Position numbers and translations under genes: made by a program. Positions 31,843 to 43,049 of a stretch of 64,000 nt of DNA are shown piece by piece (within the stretch, counting starts at the first letter, position 1; each line of letters starts with the position of its first letter). Origin of the DNA: Notamacropus eugenii (lineage: Eukaryota; Chordata; Mammalia; Diprotodontia; Macropodidae); assembly GCF_028372415.1 (NCBI RefSeq), contig NC_092872.1:516770224-516834223 (forward strand). Direction: 5' to 3'. Under the pieces are notes generated by a model, which saw only the letters and a program-made list of their open reading frames with translations, had not been told where the DNA came from and did not search any database.

Positions 31843-32925
31843 ACTGTGGGGATGGGGATGGAGTAGAACACTTGTAGTCTAGCAGTTAGCCTTGTCGCTG
31901 GAACAACCTACTGTTCCTAACGCCAAAGACTGCTGAGAGAGATGGAGAAGAGAGACTGATCTGCCTGAAACTGGGCCCCCTCCCCCACAAGATCTGATCA
32001 TTTCCTCTGGAAAGATAAGCTATCCCCATTATACAGTGACAAGATTTTGTTACTTAAGGCTGTATAAGCAGAGCAGTGATTCTGTCCAAAACACAGAGCT
32101 GATTATGAATCGGTTTTGAAGCTCTACTCTGGTTCATGGGATCATAGATTATCAAAAATTGTATTTGTTCTAACCAATAAATGATCCAACCCATTTTACA
32201 AATAAGAAAACTAAGACCCGGAGAGGTTAAATAACTTGCCCAGTTTCACATAGGTGAGAGAGCCATGTTTCAAACTCAGCTCCTCTGACTCCATTGTTTT
32301 CCCAACACCACATTGCCTCTCAAATATAACCCATTATTCATGCTCTATTGTATTTTATATTCTATGAGGGAGGAGGAAACATCAGCCCCAATATCTATAG
32401 TATAGGATGTTAAACAATGCATTAGAGAATTATAACCTCAAATTCTTTGCATATAGTATGAGCTAAAACACACTGTGGTATCGTGAACGCCACAAGATAT
32501 ACAATCAGAAGACCTGGATTCTAATCAGAGCCCTGCTCCATAACTTGCTGTGTGACCTTGGGCCAGTTATATCTCCTTTTCAACTCTAACCAAGTTCACA
32601 GAAAGAAAGCTGGAGGGCACTGGGTTGGGCTATTATGCAGACTCTTAGAGCCTTGGAGTGTTTGATGAAGCATATGCCTTGAGGATTCAGTGCCCTGAGG
32701 AACTCCATCTCGGCAATATCTGACGATCTAGTCTATCTTCTCTGTAGAAAATGGTTCTGTGTGTTCTGCCCCAGAAGCCTGAGGTAGCTGCCACCGACCC
32801 AGGGTTGACATATCAGGTCTCTGTACTACCAGAAACTGAAGATAGCTCTGAGTTAGGTAGGTCCTTGTCAGGTGAATGAATTAGAATGAAAGTTAACCCA
32901 GAAGAAAATTGTTATTCTAACCAGA
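31843..32925. other. unique DNA with two MIR-type fragments
   Basis: There is a minus-strand fragment at about 32,135-32,335 (cattttacaaataagaaaac) and a plus-strand fragment at about 32,470-32,590. Nothing else is recognised. Confidence 0.45.
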
Positions 32926-32927
32926 AT

Positions 32928-33160
32928 TGGGCAGCTAGGTGGTGCAACGGATGGAGTGCCAGGCCAGGAGTCAGGAAGACTCCTCCTTGTGAGTTCTGGC
33001 TTCAGACACTTACCAGATGTGTGACTTTGGGCAAATTACTTAACCCTGTCTTCCTCAGTTTCTTCATCTGTAAAATAAGCTGGAGAGTATTTTTGCCAAG
33101 AAAACCCCAAATGGAATCACAAAGAGTCAGACATAACTGAAACGACCAAATAACAGAACA
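32928..33160 (+). repeat. tRNA-headed SINE, plus strand
   Basis: It runs from gggcagctaggtggtgcaac through cctcagtttcttcatctgta to the family tail agagtcagacataactg. Confidence 0.8.
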
Positions 33161-33490
33161 AAGTTCTGCTTTAAACACAGCTTTGTTAGTCCCTATCATT
33201 ATCTGCCAGGAGAGGGAGTAGACCCGAAGGTGAGGATTGAGTTAAAGCAACCATGGGGGTGGCATAGTGTCCAAAAACACAAGGGACACTTTGGAGCTGT
33301 GAAATACATTCCAGCCCTAACTTGCTGCGTTCTAAGGTCCCTCCTGTCACTGACATTCTATGTTCACAGAAAGTTCATAGAATGTCAGTGCTGGGAGGGG
33401 CCTCAGAACATAGAATTCAGTGCTGGGAGGGCCCTCTGACATTCTATGTTCCAAGGTTGCTTCCTCCTCTGACATTCTATGTTCTGCATT
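33161..33490. repeat. CR1-tail phrases forming inverted repeats
   Basis: The phrase ctgacattctatgtt and its complement alternate at 33,348-33,485. A perfect 15-bp inverted pair (33,348-33,362 and 33,376-33,390) has a 13-bp loop. The first 140 bp of the interval are unique. Confidence 0.6.
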
Positions 33491-34800
33491 AGTTAGTCAT
33501 CCAAGTCAATCAACTAACATTCTTGAGCACCTACTATGTGCCAGGCAAAGCAGGTTCTCAGGGATACAAACGAAGGCAAAACCGACAACAGTCCCTGCTT
33601 TCAAGAAGTTCACAGTTTAATAGGGGAAACAACAGCAAACAACTGTACACACAAGCTATACGCAGGATGAACTGGAGATAACAACAGAGGGAGATCATAA
33701 AGTTTAAGGAGGACTAGGAAAAGCTTCTTGAAGAAGGTGGGACTTGAACTGAGAACTGAAGGAAGCCAGGAGGGAGAGAGAAGGAATGAGAGCATTTTAG
33801 GCATGGGGAGCATACAGTGAAAACCCTTCAAGTCAGGAGAGGAATAGCAAGGAGGCCAGGATCATTAAGTCCCAGAGGATGTGGGAGGGGAATAAGATGT
33901 AAGAAACCTGGAAAATAAGGGTGTAGATCAGGGTGACCTTGAGGTGACATGTGGCCCTCTAGGTCCTCAAGTGTGGCCCTTTGAATCCAAACTTCACAGA
34001 ACAAATCCCCATAATAAAAGGATTGTTCTGTAAAACTTGGACTCAGTCAAAGGGCCGCACCCAAGGAGCTAGAAGGCCACATATTCCCCACTCCTGGTCT
34101 AGATTATAAAGGATTTTAAAAGTCAAACAGAGAATTTTGTATTTGATCTTGGAGGTAAGAGGGAGCCATTGGAGTTTATTAAATAAGGTGATATTTGTAC
34201 TTTAGAAAGATCAGTCTAACAGCTGAGTGGAGGATGGAATGGAGTGGGGAGAGATGAGGCACAGAGACCAACCAGAAGGCTACGGCAGTAGTTCAGGTGT
34301 GAATTGATGAGGGCCTATACCAGAGTGGTTGTAGTGTCAGAGGAGAGAAGGGGGCATGTAGGAGAGATGTCATGAAGGTAGAAACAACAGGGCTTGACCA
34401 CTGATTGCACATGGAAGGAGGAGAGAGAGTGAGATGAAGATGGCGCCTAGGTTTTGAGGATGGCAGCTCCCTTGGCAGCCATAGGGAAGTTAGGAGGAAG
34501 GGAAGATTTGGGGGGGAAAGATAATGAATTCAGTTTTGTACATGGTGAGTTTAAAATATCTACAGGATATCCATTCAAGATGTCTGAAAGGCAATTGGAG
34601 ATGCAGGACCGGAGGATAGCAGAGTGTTTAGGGCTGCTTACATAGATTGGAGAGTCATCGTCATAAAGATGATAATTGAGTCCATGAGAACTGACAAGAT
34701 CATGAAATGAAATGGTATAGAAGGAGACTAGAAGAGAACTCAGGAAAGAGCCTTGGAGGATACTCATGCTTGATGGACATGATCAGGATGAGGATCCAGC
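33491..34800 (-). repeat. LINE L2, about 1.3 kb, minus strand, split by a hAT element
   Basis: It reads as reverse-complement L2 in order: cacctactatgtgccaggc, aggaagccaggagggagaga, gatcttggaggtaagagg, gctacggcagtagttcagg, tcagttttgtacatggtgag and ttgagtccatgagaactgac. The hAT element at 33,929 interrupts it. Confidence 0.75.
33929..34096 (+). mobile_element. palindromic hAT-type MITE, 168 bp
   Basis: The two halves are near-perfect inverted repeats across most of the element, for example gtggccctctaggtcctcaa against aaggagctagaaggccac. The ends are cagggtgacc and ccccactcctg. The 8-bp flanks gtgtagat (33,921-33,928) and gtctagat (34,097-34,104) match at seven positions. It has no coding capacity. 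Confidence 0.85.
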
Positions 34801-34844
34801 AAAGGAGAAGAGAAAGAGCAGTGAGGCACGTTTTTATCAGCTCT

Positions 34845-34970
34845 GACATTCATTTCAGCTAACATGTATTAAGTGCCTACTATGTGCAAAATACTGGGCT
34901 CAGTACTGGGGATTAAAAGAAGAAACAAAGCAGTCCCTGCCCTTGAAGAGTTTACTCATAGGTGAGACAA
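34845..34970 (-). repeat. L2 fragment, minus strand
   Basis: It has attaagtgcctactatgtgc, gtactggggatt and agcagtccctgcccttgaa. Confidence 0.6.
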
Positions 34971-34974
34971 TCAG

Positions 34975-35200
34975 ACATGATGGAGCACTGGACTTGAGTC
35001 AAAAAGACCTGGGAAATCCTGCCTCAGATATTTATTAGCTGTGTAGCCCTCAACTTCTATGTGCCACAATTTCTTCATTTATAAAAAAGAAATGATAATA
35101 ATACCAACTTCATAGGGTTGTTCTAAGGATCAAATGAGACAACATAAAGCATTTTGCAAAACTTATGTACTAAATAAAGGTGAGCTATTATTACTAAAAG
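34975..35200 (+). repeat. MIR-type SINE, plus strand
   Basis: It shows gagtcaaaaagacctggga, gtgccacaatttcttcattt and atagggttgttctaagg. Confidence 0.65.
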
Positions 35201-35975
35201 AGGATACAACATTTTTACAAGTAAGTAATGATATGAGGTAAGAGTATGATGGGGAAAAGAAAGATCCACCCAAAAAGCTCCAGGGAATTTGGAAGCCAGA
35301 AAAAAGTTTCATGGAACACTCTATGCTCTGTGTTCTAAGACCCCTTTCCAGTTCTGGGAATTCTGTGTTTTGATTTCCTTTCTAGGTCAGCATTCTGTGT
35401 CCTAAGGTCCCTAACAGCTTTAAAATAATCTGATTTTCATTAGTCATAACTTGTTGGTGTTTTCCTGCATTGTTCCAGGGACACAAACATTCAGGGCTCC
35501 TTGGCAACTACATTTCTCATTATTAATGAATAAATCAGTATTTTGGTTAATCTGTGCTTTGTGAATTTAGTAAACATGAATCAATCATTTCCCCAAGGCC
35601 TAGTTGCTTCCAGATGGATGGATAAAATTGAACTCCTGAGCCTAAATCACTGAGGATTAGACCCTGGACCTATGGTGACCTTGTCAACATATTGTCTACT
35701 GTGCGAGTTAGCTCATACAGCTAGCCCTTCTCTTTCATACTGTCCTATATTAAAAAGAACCTGAGACTGGCAAAAAATTTGGTGGGGGTCGGGATTGGGA
35801 ATCCAATCCTGGATCTATCAGTTACCAACTGTTGTGACCTTAGACAAATCACTTCCATTTTCTGGAGTTTGCTTTTTTCTTGCGTATACAGATGGGTGCT
35901 GCTAAAGGCAGGAGTGGAACAAAGTTGTCTCATACGAGCAGACGATTTTAGAGCTAAGAGAGACCTTAGAAACCT
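35201..35975. other. unique DNA with CR1-tail and SINE scraps
   Basis: CR1-tail phrases (gggaattctgtgttttgat) lie at about 35,330-35,425. The remainder shows nothing I recognise. Confidence 0.4.
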
Positions 35976-36234
35976 TGTTGTTGAGTTGTTTTCAGTCATA
36001 TCTGACACTTTGTGACCCCACTTTGTGACTCCATTTCTTGGCAATAATACTGGAGTGGTTTGACATTTCCTTCTCTAGCTCATTTTACAGATGAGGAAAC
36101 TGAGGCAAAGAATGCTAAGGGACTTGTTCAAGGTCACACAGCTAGTAGGTATCTGAAGCCAGATTTGAACTCATGTAGATAAGTCTTCCAACTTCGGACC
36201 TGGCACTCTATTCACTGTCGCCACCTAGCGGCTC
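35976..36234 (-). repeat. tRNA-headed SINE, minus strand
   Basis: It reads ttgttgttgagttgttttca, gatgaggaaactgaggcaaa, gatttgaactcatg and gtcgccacctagcggc. Confidence 0.75.
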
Positions 36235-36421
36235 TTTAGAAAACCTAGTAAGGAGAAAATTACTCAGGTTCCCTGATGCCAAAGCCTTACCACACTATCA
36301 CCTCAAGCTCTCTTCTATCTCTGATAGTCTGATCTGTGAATAAGGGCTGGGGTAAAATGAGATTAGGGACCCCAAATAGTATCACGAAGAGTTGAACATG
36401 ACTGAAAATGACTGAACAACA
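36081..36421 (+). repeat. copy A of a paired ~350-bp direct repeat
   Basis: It comprises the head half of the SINE above plus about 190 bp beyond it (aattactcaggttccctgat, ctgatctgtgaataagggct). Copy B is at 36,833-37,190 in the same orientation. Confidence 0.8.
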
Positions 36422-36489
36422 AACAGATTGAGATTCCCAGCCAATGTCCTAGTACAATAAGTAGATCTAGAGTCAGAAAGGACCTGAAG

Positions 36490-36735
36490 ACCAGTTGGTC
36501 ACAGAATCACAGAATTTGAGAGTTGGGAGGGACCTCAACAGCCATCTAGTCCAACCTATACACAGAAGGAATCCCCACTGTAACACACCCAACCGAAAGG
36601 TTGTCCAACCTCTGCTGGAAGACCTCCAAATTGAGGAGAGGACGGGAACCATTTCTCAACCTAGTCCATTCGACTTGGGGACAGCTCTGATGTTTTATAA
36701 GTCATTCCCAATGCCAGTGGTAATATATGCCAGAA
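36490..36735 (-). repeat. CR1/L3 3' end, minus strand
   Basis: It has aatcacagaatttgagagtt, ggacctcaacagccatctag, ccaacctctgctggaagacc and a decayed remainder. Confidence 0.7.
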
Positions 36736-36832
36736 ACAAGATTGAATCCAGGTCCTCTGACTCTAGAAGGCAAAGCTCTACTGGATCACTTTGCCTCTCC
36801 TTTGCACCTCGCTCCACCCCCAAGGCCCAGAT

Positions 36833-37190
36833 CATTTTACAGATGAGGAAACTGAGGCAAAGAGTGCTAAATGACTTGCCCAGGGTCATGCTAATAAGTG
36901 AAACCAGTTTTGAACTCAGGAAGATGAGTCTTCCTTACTTCGAACCTGGAACTCTATTCACTATGTCGCCGCCTAGTGGCCCTTTAGAAAATCTCTAGTA
37001 AGTAGAAAATTACTCAGGTTCCCTGATGCCAAAGCCAAAGTTCTTTTCATCTTACCACTGTGTCACCGCACTCTCCCTTATAGCTCCGATCATCTGATCT
37101 GTGAATAAGGGTTGGGGTATATCAAGATTTGGGGCCCAAATAGGATCATGAGGAATGAAACCCAACCAAAATGACTCAACAATAACAAAT
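36833..37190 (+). repeat. copy B of the paired ~350-bp direct repeat
   Basis: It shares with copy A the SINE half (cattttacagatgaggaaac), the junction phrase ctctattcact, and the downstream aaattactcaggttccctga and gatctgtgaataaggg. It ends in a SINE-like actcaacaataacaaat. Confidence 0.8.
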
Positions 37191-37594
37191 AATACTGCAC
37201 AGCACCTCCCAGCTGGGGAGATCTGTTCCCATCAGCCATCGACTCCCAAATGTTTCCGAAAGACCAGCTTTCAATAGAATCTACCCTGCACACATTCTCT
37301 GCGTAGCTCAACCCCCTTCAAAACAGAGCCACCCTGGGCCCAGGACTAGATAAAGGCTTCCTGAGAACAGCTGGTAGTAACGTCCCAGGATTGCCACCAG
37401 GTGGTGGAGTGGCTAAGAAAGGGAAGCAAGGCCACATACACTCCCTTTGGAAGTGTGGCCAGGCTCCAGGAGGGAAGGTATCACTTTTGTCCAGGGAGAT
37501 GGAAAGACCCTTCCCGTGGTCATCTCTCTGAGTAGTCCAGAAGTAAGGAGTGAGAGAGGAAGAATGGGAAAATGGGGGAAAAAACTTCCCTCCA
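37191..37594. other. non-coding, nothing recognised
   Basis: Overlapping 60-95 codon frames show no conserved protein features. Confidence 0.4.
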
Positions 37595-38080
37595 CCCAAA
37601 GGCTAAACAAATTATGGTAAATGAATGCAGTGGAATACCGTACCATAAGAAAGGACAAAAAGGAAGCTTGAGAGAAACCTCAGAAGACTTGTATGATCTG
37701 ATGCTGAGTAAAGTGAGTAGAATTAGAGGGACAATTAAAACTTTACTACATTATAAAGAACAACAACTTTGAAAGACCTGGGAACCTTGATGAATGCAGT
37801 GATCAGCCATGATTCCATAGGATCAATGATGAAGCATGCTATCTTGGCAGAAAAATGATGTCCTGAAGATAAGACATGCATTTTCTCACACGGTTAATGT
37901 GGGTATTTGTTTTGCTTGGCTATACATAATTATTACATGGGGGAAGAGGGACAGAGGGTGAGGAGAGATAGAGGTAGGGTAGTAAAAAAGGGGGATGCGA
38001 TAAGAAGAAAAGAGTCATTGAGGCATATTTTTTAGTGCACAAAACAGTAAGAGAACCAGAAGGGTTAGAATATTTTTCTT
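37595..38080 (+). repeat. L1-type 3' end, plus strand
   Basis: A decayed ORF2 C-terminal remnant (translation includes SEDLYDLMLSKVSRIRG) is followed by tttgaaagacctgggaacc and aatgtgggtatttgttttgc. This is the same order as at 5,265 and 29,590. Confidence 0.6.
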
Positions 38081-38785
38081 TTTTTTTAATTTTAATTAAT
38101 TAATTTGTTTTCAGTTCTCTACAATCACTGGAGTTTACAGCCCAAATGGGAAAGATTGGGACACTAGATAACTATTGTTAGTAGCTGGAAGGTAGGTCTA
38201 GTAGTTTAGATGAAGCCTGGTGATAGGGCCTCAGGAGAGACAGCAGTTATCTAACTAGCCAAGGAACATAAATGATGGGTCTTTCTTCACCCCACCCCTG
38301 CTGGAGATACCCCATCTCTACCTGATCTTTCTCTTTGAGTTTCTTCTCCTACTCAGAGAGGAGGGGGAAAAAAGATGGATAAATTTGCAGGAGAAGAGGA
38401 AGGGACTACATCATGTGCTTCTAGTAAATTAAAACATTGAAGACAAAATTATGCATTAAAAAAGAAAAAAAAACCAGAAGGAATCCCAGATAAACAGAAC
38501 TGCCTTGAAAGCTACAGACTAAACTTATATACTTAAAAAGGCAAGGAAGTTATACATAATAGAGATCTGAAGTTCCCTGTGTAATCCTATTTTTCTGCTT
38601 TGCTATGTATATGAAAATGCCCTTTTTTATTTGGTGTTTGTGAATTTCGGAAAAATATTATAATTAAGGAAAAAAGAAATATCCAAATATAAATTTAAAG
38701 ACTGATTTTCAGTCATTTTTGCGATGCTAAAAATCCCACTAGTAAGTGGGAGAGCTGGCACTTAGATCCAGGTTTTTATGAGTAC
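38081..38785. repeat. AT-rich DNA with a repeat 3' end
   Basis: The first 350 bp are unremarkable. The part at about 38,430-38,690, ending in tttggtgtttgtgaatttcg, resembles the AT-rich insert at 19,440-19,560. I do not know its family. Confidence 0.4.
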
Positions 38786-38789
38786 ACCA

Positions 38790-39265
38790 GGTTATCTTTA
38801 TTGGCTGTCTCTATAAAACTGCTGAAGTGATCTCCCTAAAGCACAAATCTGACCATGTTACTCTCTTGTCAAAAGACCCAGTAGCTATCTATTGCCTCCA
38901 AGATCGAATACAAACTCCTCTCTTTGGCTATTAGACTTATCCCACATTATCTCCATCATCCAATCTAGATTCCAGCCCAACTGGGTTATTTGCTAAGCTT
39001 CAAACATAACTTTTCATCTCCTTTCACTAAAGCTTTGCATAGGTAGTCCTACGTACCTGAAATGCACTCCCTCTTCACCTTTACTTCATAGAATCCCTAG
39101 CTTCCTTCAGAGCTGTGATCAAGTGTTTTCTTTTATATAAGATCTTTCCTAATCTCTTCAGCTGTTGAGATACCCCATCCCCCAGTTACCTTGGATTTAC
39201 TTTGTATGTGGAAGTTGCACTATTGTTTTGCCCATATGAGTTATGTTCACATAGATCTGCCTAGA
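38790..39265 (+). repeat. LINE L2 3' region, plus strand
   Basis: It reads gatctccctaaagcacaaat, gaccatgttactctcttgtc, tattgcctccaagatcgaat and tgcactccctcttcaccttt. Confidence 0.7.
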
Positions 39266-39690
39266 TGTGATTCTCATGGAGGCAAGAATAGATCTCTCTA
39301 GAATATCCTTCCCCATCTTACCTTCTCCAAAGGAGACTTTGATTCCTGTCAGGACAGGAATCAGGAAATTGGGAACAAACATTGATGCTGCTCTCCTTAG
39401 AGATGAAGTACAGGGATAGAATCATTCTATCTACTCTCTTAAGTTGTATTAGTCCAGAGGAAGTTGCTTTTTAGGTTCAGGTCATAGCTTCTGATTATTG
39501 TTCCATAATGGAAAAAGAAAGGCCAAGTTTTATATCCCAAGATATGATCCCCTTCCTACCAGATGCCAGTTCCAAAATAAACACATGTAGCAAATTGCAA
39601 ATAAACCTATTTTATTCAAGTTAACAGAAATCAGAGAAAGTATACAAAGTATGCTTATACATAACATATACACCAGATAATACAGAGAGA
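39266..39690. other. non-coding, nothing recognised
   Basis: No gene or clear repeat. Confidence 0.4.
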
Positions 39691-39693
39691 ATG

Positions 39694-39762
39694 AGAAGAT
39701 AACGAGAGAGAGAGACAGAGACAAAGACACACACAGAGACAGACAGACAGAGAGAGACAGAC

Positions 39763-39841
<79 letters not shown>
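39694..39841 (+). repeat. (GA)n array with GACA units
   Basis: It begins with mixed gacagagacaaagacac units and becomes pure GA for about 50 bp at the right end. Confidence 0.9.
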
Positions 39842-39844
<3 letters not shown>

Positions 39845-40768
39845 TCAGATTTCCCCAAGTGGAAATTCCCTGAAGTCTGTAGAGTAGCAAGTTGGGGATA
39901 GAGACGTGATAGAGGCAGTCACTTCTTCTTTCTTCCAGTCTTTTTCTCTGTTCAGTGACCTGAAAAGAGGTTGGCGTAGGCATCTTCTCTCCCAAAGCTG
40001 GAAGCTAGCAGAGCCTGAAGAAACCATATCTCTCTTCTCTCTTACCAGCTCTGCCCTGCCCTTCATACAGTATAAGCCATCAAGTAATCAGTTTCCACCA
40101 CTGATGAGAGAGTCTCAGGCAAGTGGCCCTTTGAACCAAAGGTTATATTCCTCCCCTTAAGCCAAAACTATTTGCAGTTTCCAGCAAAGATCAGCTGGCA
40201 CAAACTCAAAACTTGTAACTATACAGTACAAATACACATATCAACACTTTAAAAATAAGAGTGACTTTCCTGACATCTTCGGTAACCAATTTAGCGTGCC
40301 ATCCAAAGTCAAAGAAAATAAATGCACATTAACAGACATGCTGTAGACAAGGCATTATGTGGAGCATAATCTGGGAAGATACTACAGTGACAGCATGCCT
40401 AATTCTCCAGAGGGTATAGACAGTACATAGCAATCAATCAGAGGCAATAGGCATAAATAAAGCAAAATTAGCTAGTTGCAACACTAACATTATCCATAGG
40501 TCAATATATAAAAATACAACTTAACCCTAAGTATTAGCATAAACACAAAACAAATAAGAGACATTGCCATAGTATAAATATATGTGTACATATAAAACAC
40601 AAAACATCATCAAATGAACACAATAGCAAAATAGCAAAACAACCATAGTCTAACATTACATGTGAATCACATTGGCAATCTCTAGTAGTGTTGCTTAGAT
40701 ACATGTGTAACTGTATCTTCAGATTTTCCAGTAACATAATTTAGTCTAGTAACTGGTCTAATAGGCCT
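39842..40768. other. AT-rich non-coding DNA
   Basis: A stretch of about 900 bp with no repeat or exon that I can identify. Confidence 0.45.
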
Positions 40769-40769
40769 G

Positions 40770-41300
40770 ATGTTGTTCAGTTGTTTCAGTTGTGTCTAAT
40801 TCCTCATGCCCCCATTTGGGGTTTTCTTGACAAAGATGCTGGAGCTAGGTTGTGTTTGTCCTTCATTCTCGAAGAGGACTATGACATCAAGATGATGACA
40901 TGACTTGCAATTGACTCTGCTTTGAGTGAGGGAGGGCTATGCAAGGTCACGAGCCTCATTTTCTCCTCCAGCCATCTGGGCCCAGTGGCCTGATATTCAT
41001 CAGGATGACTGGAGACAGCCCAGGATGCAATGTGGGACCCTGGCCATTTTAGGCTAAGGTTTTATCAGATTCTCACTTTGAGTGAGATACACCCATTCAA
41101 TGAATAGGTCTCTTTAAGTACTTACTCCTGGGATGGCCCCTTTAAATAAAGGGAAAAAAATAACAAAAAAGAATCACTTAACCCCAGTAGCCTCCAAAAA
41201 ACAAACATACTGAAGTGGTTTGCCATTTCCCTCTCTAGCTCATTTTTCAGATGTGGAGTTGAAGTTAGTGGAGTTAAATGACTTGCTCCAGGAAGATGAG
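40770..41300 (-). repeat. minus-strand SINE split by another insertion
   Basis: The tail half (40,770-40,844: ttgttcagttgtttcagttg, cccccatttggggttttctt) and the core half (41,216-41,300: tggtttgccatttccctctc) belong to one element. Confidence 0.7.
40845..41202 (-). repeat. composite SINE-derived insertion
   Basis: The left 185 bp are the reverse complement of the bipartite SINE tail (ctccagccatctgggcccag, ctgatattcatcaggatgac). The right end is a plus-strand SINE scrap with A-rich tail (aatcacttaaccccagtagc, then ccaaaaaacaaac). Flanking aaagatgctggag and aaacatactgaag agree at 10 of 13 bases. Confidence 0.6.
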
Positions 41301-41644
41301 TCTTGAGTCAGGCCCAGCTCTAGTTCTCCCATTACTGACCTTTCTGCTCCCATGACTGAGCTAGTATTTGGTTTTGAATGACCATCAGGATCATTATAGA
41401 CTTGTTTGTCCACACCACATGGTCTAGCAGCCATATTGGGTTGGCTAAGAGTGTGTTCCTGCTCTCTAGATGGAATTTCTACCTTATGAGAATCTGTAGT
41501 GCTATAGGGCAGGAAAGGAGTTACCTCTGCATTCAGTTCTCCTGCCTTATATTAATACACACGATCTCCTTCCCTGGATGCCTCATTTTCAGCACCTATA
41601 TCTAAGTCAAAAAGTATGGCCTTTTGATTGACTAAAATGTCTGA
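41301..41644. other. non-coding, nothing recognised
   Basis: No feature supported. Confidence 0.4.
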
Positions 41645-42335
41645 TACGTAATAGAAACTTAATAAATGTTTATTGATTGATACATGTTCAAGGCTGAAAA
41701 TGTAAAGATCAGCAACAAGCCTTCAAGAAGTGTATAATCTGATGGTGGGGGGAAACAGTTTTTTACACAAATAAGTGTGATCCAAAGTGGGAGGGGGCTG
41801 AAGGGTGGTATATGAAAAGGAGAGGCCCTGGGACGGTGCTCCAGGAAAATCTAAGAGAGAAAAGATCATCTCCAGCTGGAAGAGCTCAGAGAAGACTTCA
41901 TGAAAGAGATGACATCAAAGCTGGGTCATGCAAGATTTTAAGAGACAGAAAGATCATGGGAATGCAACTGAAGAAGGTGCTTAGTGAACAAACCATTTTA
42001 TTTTAAGGATGAGAAGATTGAGACTCAAAGTGTTTAAATAACTTTCCCAGGATCAAATAGTAATTAGCAGAACTGGAATTCAAGTTCAGCTCTCTTGGAC
42101 CATAAGAGAGTGTCCTTTATACCGTGCCATGCTGTATTCTGGGCAAGGGGGTGAAGGGTGAGTGGCCTACGTAAATGAAGGGAGATGGAAGAGGGCAGTG
42201 TCAACAAGAAGAGGGAACAGAGAGCAGTCCAGTTTGGCTGGATTATAAAGTGCATGAAGGAAAAGGATATGAAATCATTCTGATTTGGAGGCAGACAGTA
42301 GAAAGTCTTGAACTTCAGAATAAAGAGTTAATATT
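41645..42335 (-). repeat. L2 fragments, minus strand, with MIR-type piece
   Basis: L2-like text (gcaacaagccttcaagaagt, gaagacttcatgaaagagat) breaks at about 42,000-42,110 for a minus-strand SINE piece. It resumes at about 42,160-42,335 (ggctggattataaagtgcat). Confidence 0.5.
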
Positions 42336-42339
42336 TTCA

Positions 42340-42525
42340 CCAATGGGGTACATCTCATCTAGGCTCTTTGATTTAGAGCTGAGTGGTACCTCAGAGGTCA
42401 CTGAGGCCCAAGAAAGTTAAATGACTTGCCCAGGGTCAGAAAGGTAGTGTTAGGACAAAAGATTCAAACCCAGAACTTTTAATTCTAAATCCAGAGCTCT
42501 TTTCATTGTACCATGCCTCCTATCT
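42340..42525 (-). repeat. MIR-type SINE, minus strand
   Basis: It includes atgacttgcccagggtcag and gattcaaacccagaac. Confidence 0.65.
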
Positions 42526-42529
42526 CCCT

Positions 42530-42776
42530 TTGTTGTTGTTCAGTCATTTCAGTCGTGTCCAACTCTCTGTGACCCCATTTGGGGTTTTCTTGGCAAAGAT
42601 GCTGGAGTGGTTTGTCATTTCCTTCTCCAGCTCATTGTGCAGATGAGAAACTGAGGTAAACAGGGTTAAGTGACTTGCCCATACAGCTAGTAGGTGTCTG
42701 TGGCCAGATCTGAACTCAGGAAAATGAGTCTTCCAGATTCCAGGGCACTCTATCTACTGTGCCACCTATCCCCCTA
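42530..42776 (-). repeat. full-length tRNA-headed SINE, minus strand
   Basis: One of the cleanest minus-strand copies, from tgttgttgttcagtcatttc through ccatttggggttttcttggc to ctactgtgccacctatcccc. Confidence 0.85.
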
Positions 42777-43049
42777 GTCATTTTAAGGGTCTTCCCTAGA
42801 AGTTCCATCTCCACTACTGTCTTTTATCAAGTTTGGTTACCCAGATAGCACATTGTCAAAACAAGTTGAGAGATAGCATTGTGTCTCCTTTACGAGAGTC
42901 AAGCAATCAATTCATTAATAGCACTTAACTGCAGTACACCATGTCTGTAAAGTTTTGATCCCTGAACCAAGGCCTAAGGTGAGTTTACAATAAAAAAAAA
43001 AAAAAACCACACTAGCAAACATTGCCCTACCCATGAGAAACCTGCGGTT
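42777..43049. other. non-coding, nothing recognised
   Basis: Contains an A14 run near 42,992-43,005. No gene. Confidence 0.4.
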
